Shown: piece by piece, positions 43,708-43,982 of the stretch
How positions within the stretch are numbered: the stretch's first letter is position 1
Layout: every line of letters begins with the position of its first letter
Assembly: GCA_021787555.1 (NCBI GenBank)
Contig: JAJYLS010000005.1
Coordinates: 1 to 43,982, forward strand
Direction: 5' to 3'
Length of the DNA stretch: 43,982 nt
Source of the DNA: Acidobacteriota bacterium
GTDB lineage: Bacteria; Acidobacteriota; Terriglobia; Bryobacterales; Bryobacteraceae
Position numbers and translations under genes: made by a program
The notes under the pieces: generated by a model
What the model saw: the letters and a program-made list of their open reading frames with translations, nothing else
Told to the model about the DNA's origin: nothing
Database searches by the model: none

Positions 43708-43982
43708 CCTGCTTTCCGCCTGCCCGGCCCGCGCTCGATGGCCCGCTTCAGCCTGGCCACTTCTTCCTCGCTCAGCCGCCGGAACTCGCCGGGTTTCAGC
43801 GCTCCCAGTTCGATGGGTCCGATGCGCACCCGCTTGAGCTTCTCCACCAGCCGCCCGAAGTGCTTGAACATCAGCCGCACCTGCTGGTTGCGCCCTTCGT
43901 ACAGCCGCACCTCGTACCACGGGTTTTCGGCCTCGTGGATCATCTTTAGTCCCGCCGGCATGGTGCGCCGTCCCATGAAGAT
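43704..43982 (-). CDS. rRNA pseudouridine synthase (RluB/RsuA family), 3' part
   Basis: The frame enters from the right edge and ends at 43704. The visible C-terminal part, MIHEAENPWYEVRLYEGRNQ, then QVRLMFKHFG, LKRVRIGPIELGALKPGEFR and ERGPGRRKAG, is typical of the RsuA/RluB branch (GRNxQVRRM helix). The catalytic Asp lies outside the window. RluB isomerises U2605-equivalent in 23S rRNA; exact member not settled. ATGA overlap couples it to the CoA-binding gene. Confidence 0.88.
   Translation of the reverse strand: MFMGRRTMPAGLKMIHEAENPWYEVRLYEGRNQQVRLMFKHFGRLVEKLKRVRIGPIELGALKPGEFRRLSEEEVARLKRAIERGPGRRKAG

Noticed and set aside
1-43982. CRISPR arrays, tRNA and rRNA genes
   Set aside because: No regularly spaced direct repeats and no convincing tRNA or rRNA sequence seen on either strand.

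Overview
The window looks like part of a GC-rich Acidobacteriota chromosome, most likely of the Bryobacterales/Solibacter type. The taxonomic pointers are two protein families first named from Candidatus Solibacter: a TIGR03435-type secreted protein (42062-43006) and a Solibacter-type C-terminal domain (TIGR03437) closing a large Ig-repeat protein (25774-29694). A TonB-dependent-receptor-like barrel with a carboxypeptidase-like N-terminus, a DUF3617 protein, and the strong GC bias at third codon positions fit the same group. These calls rest on reading the sequence and family knowledge; no database search was run.

Layout. 1-1982: RHS/YD-repeat gene on the minus strand, cut by the window edge, broken at both ends and bordered by a palindromic hairpin element. 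2182-6594: a KimA-like potassium/APC permease followed by a KdpD-like kinase and a KdpE-like regulator, apparently one operon. 6747-8203: tandem thymidylate-kinase paralogues, the second with a Walker A Lys-to-Arg change. 8335-9030: decayed IS1380-type transposase. 9078-11596: small acidobacterial hypotheticals, then a head-to-head pair of gene remnants (unknown protein and LigD polymerase domain). 11610-12380: FliA/WhiG-type sigma factor behind a good sigma-54 promoter match. 12585-17991: outer-membrane receptor, PBP4-type DD-peptidase and MFS transporter. 18310-19912: alpha/beta hydrolase, then an unusual structured RNA and ribosomal protein L31. 19965-21344: ECF sigma factor, membrane protein and Spy-like periplasmic protein. 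21522-25741: GDP-mannose dehydratase, small membrane and acidobacterial proteins, and an acyl-CoA mutase large subunit. 25774-33126: secreted repeat protein, DUF3617 protein, polytopic membrane protein and CnaB-type protein. 33130-35391: SDR, APS kinase and an overlapping PHP phosphoesterase. 35412-38500: a three-gene minus-strand operon of lytic transglycosylase, AMIN amidase and YgfZ. 38575-41827: MobA, MlaF-like ATPase, two receiver proteins and a Tat-exported sugar isomerase-like protein. 42062-43982: TIGR03435 protein, a deleted Uma2 remnant, a CoA-binding protein and the end of an RluB-type pseudouridine synthase.

The most striking non-coding feature lies at about 19389-19635, upstream of rpmE. 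A TTGACA box is followed by a hairpin whose loop and 3' arm match the complement of the 16S rRNA 3' end over 16 nt, with one G-U wobble. A 12-codon ORF, a hairpin over its stop codon and a 12-bp terminator-like stem come next. A second recurring theme is start codons lacking a Shine-Dalgarno sequence but with a TANNNT box 6-9 nt upstream, which suggests leaderless mRNAs.

Several loci are visibly decaying (RHS, IS1380, LigD, Uma2), so the window mixes conserved core genes with eroded accessory DNA.
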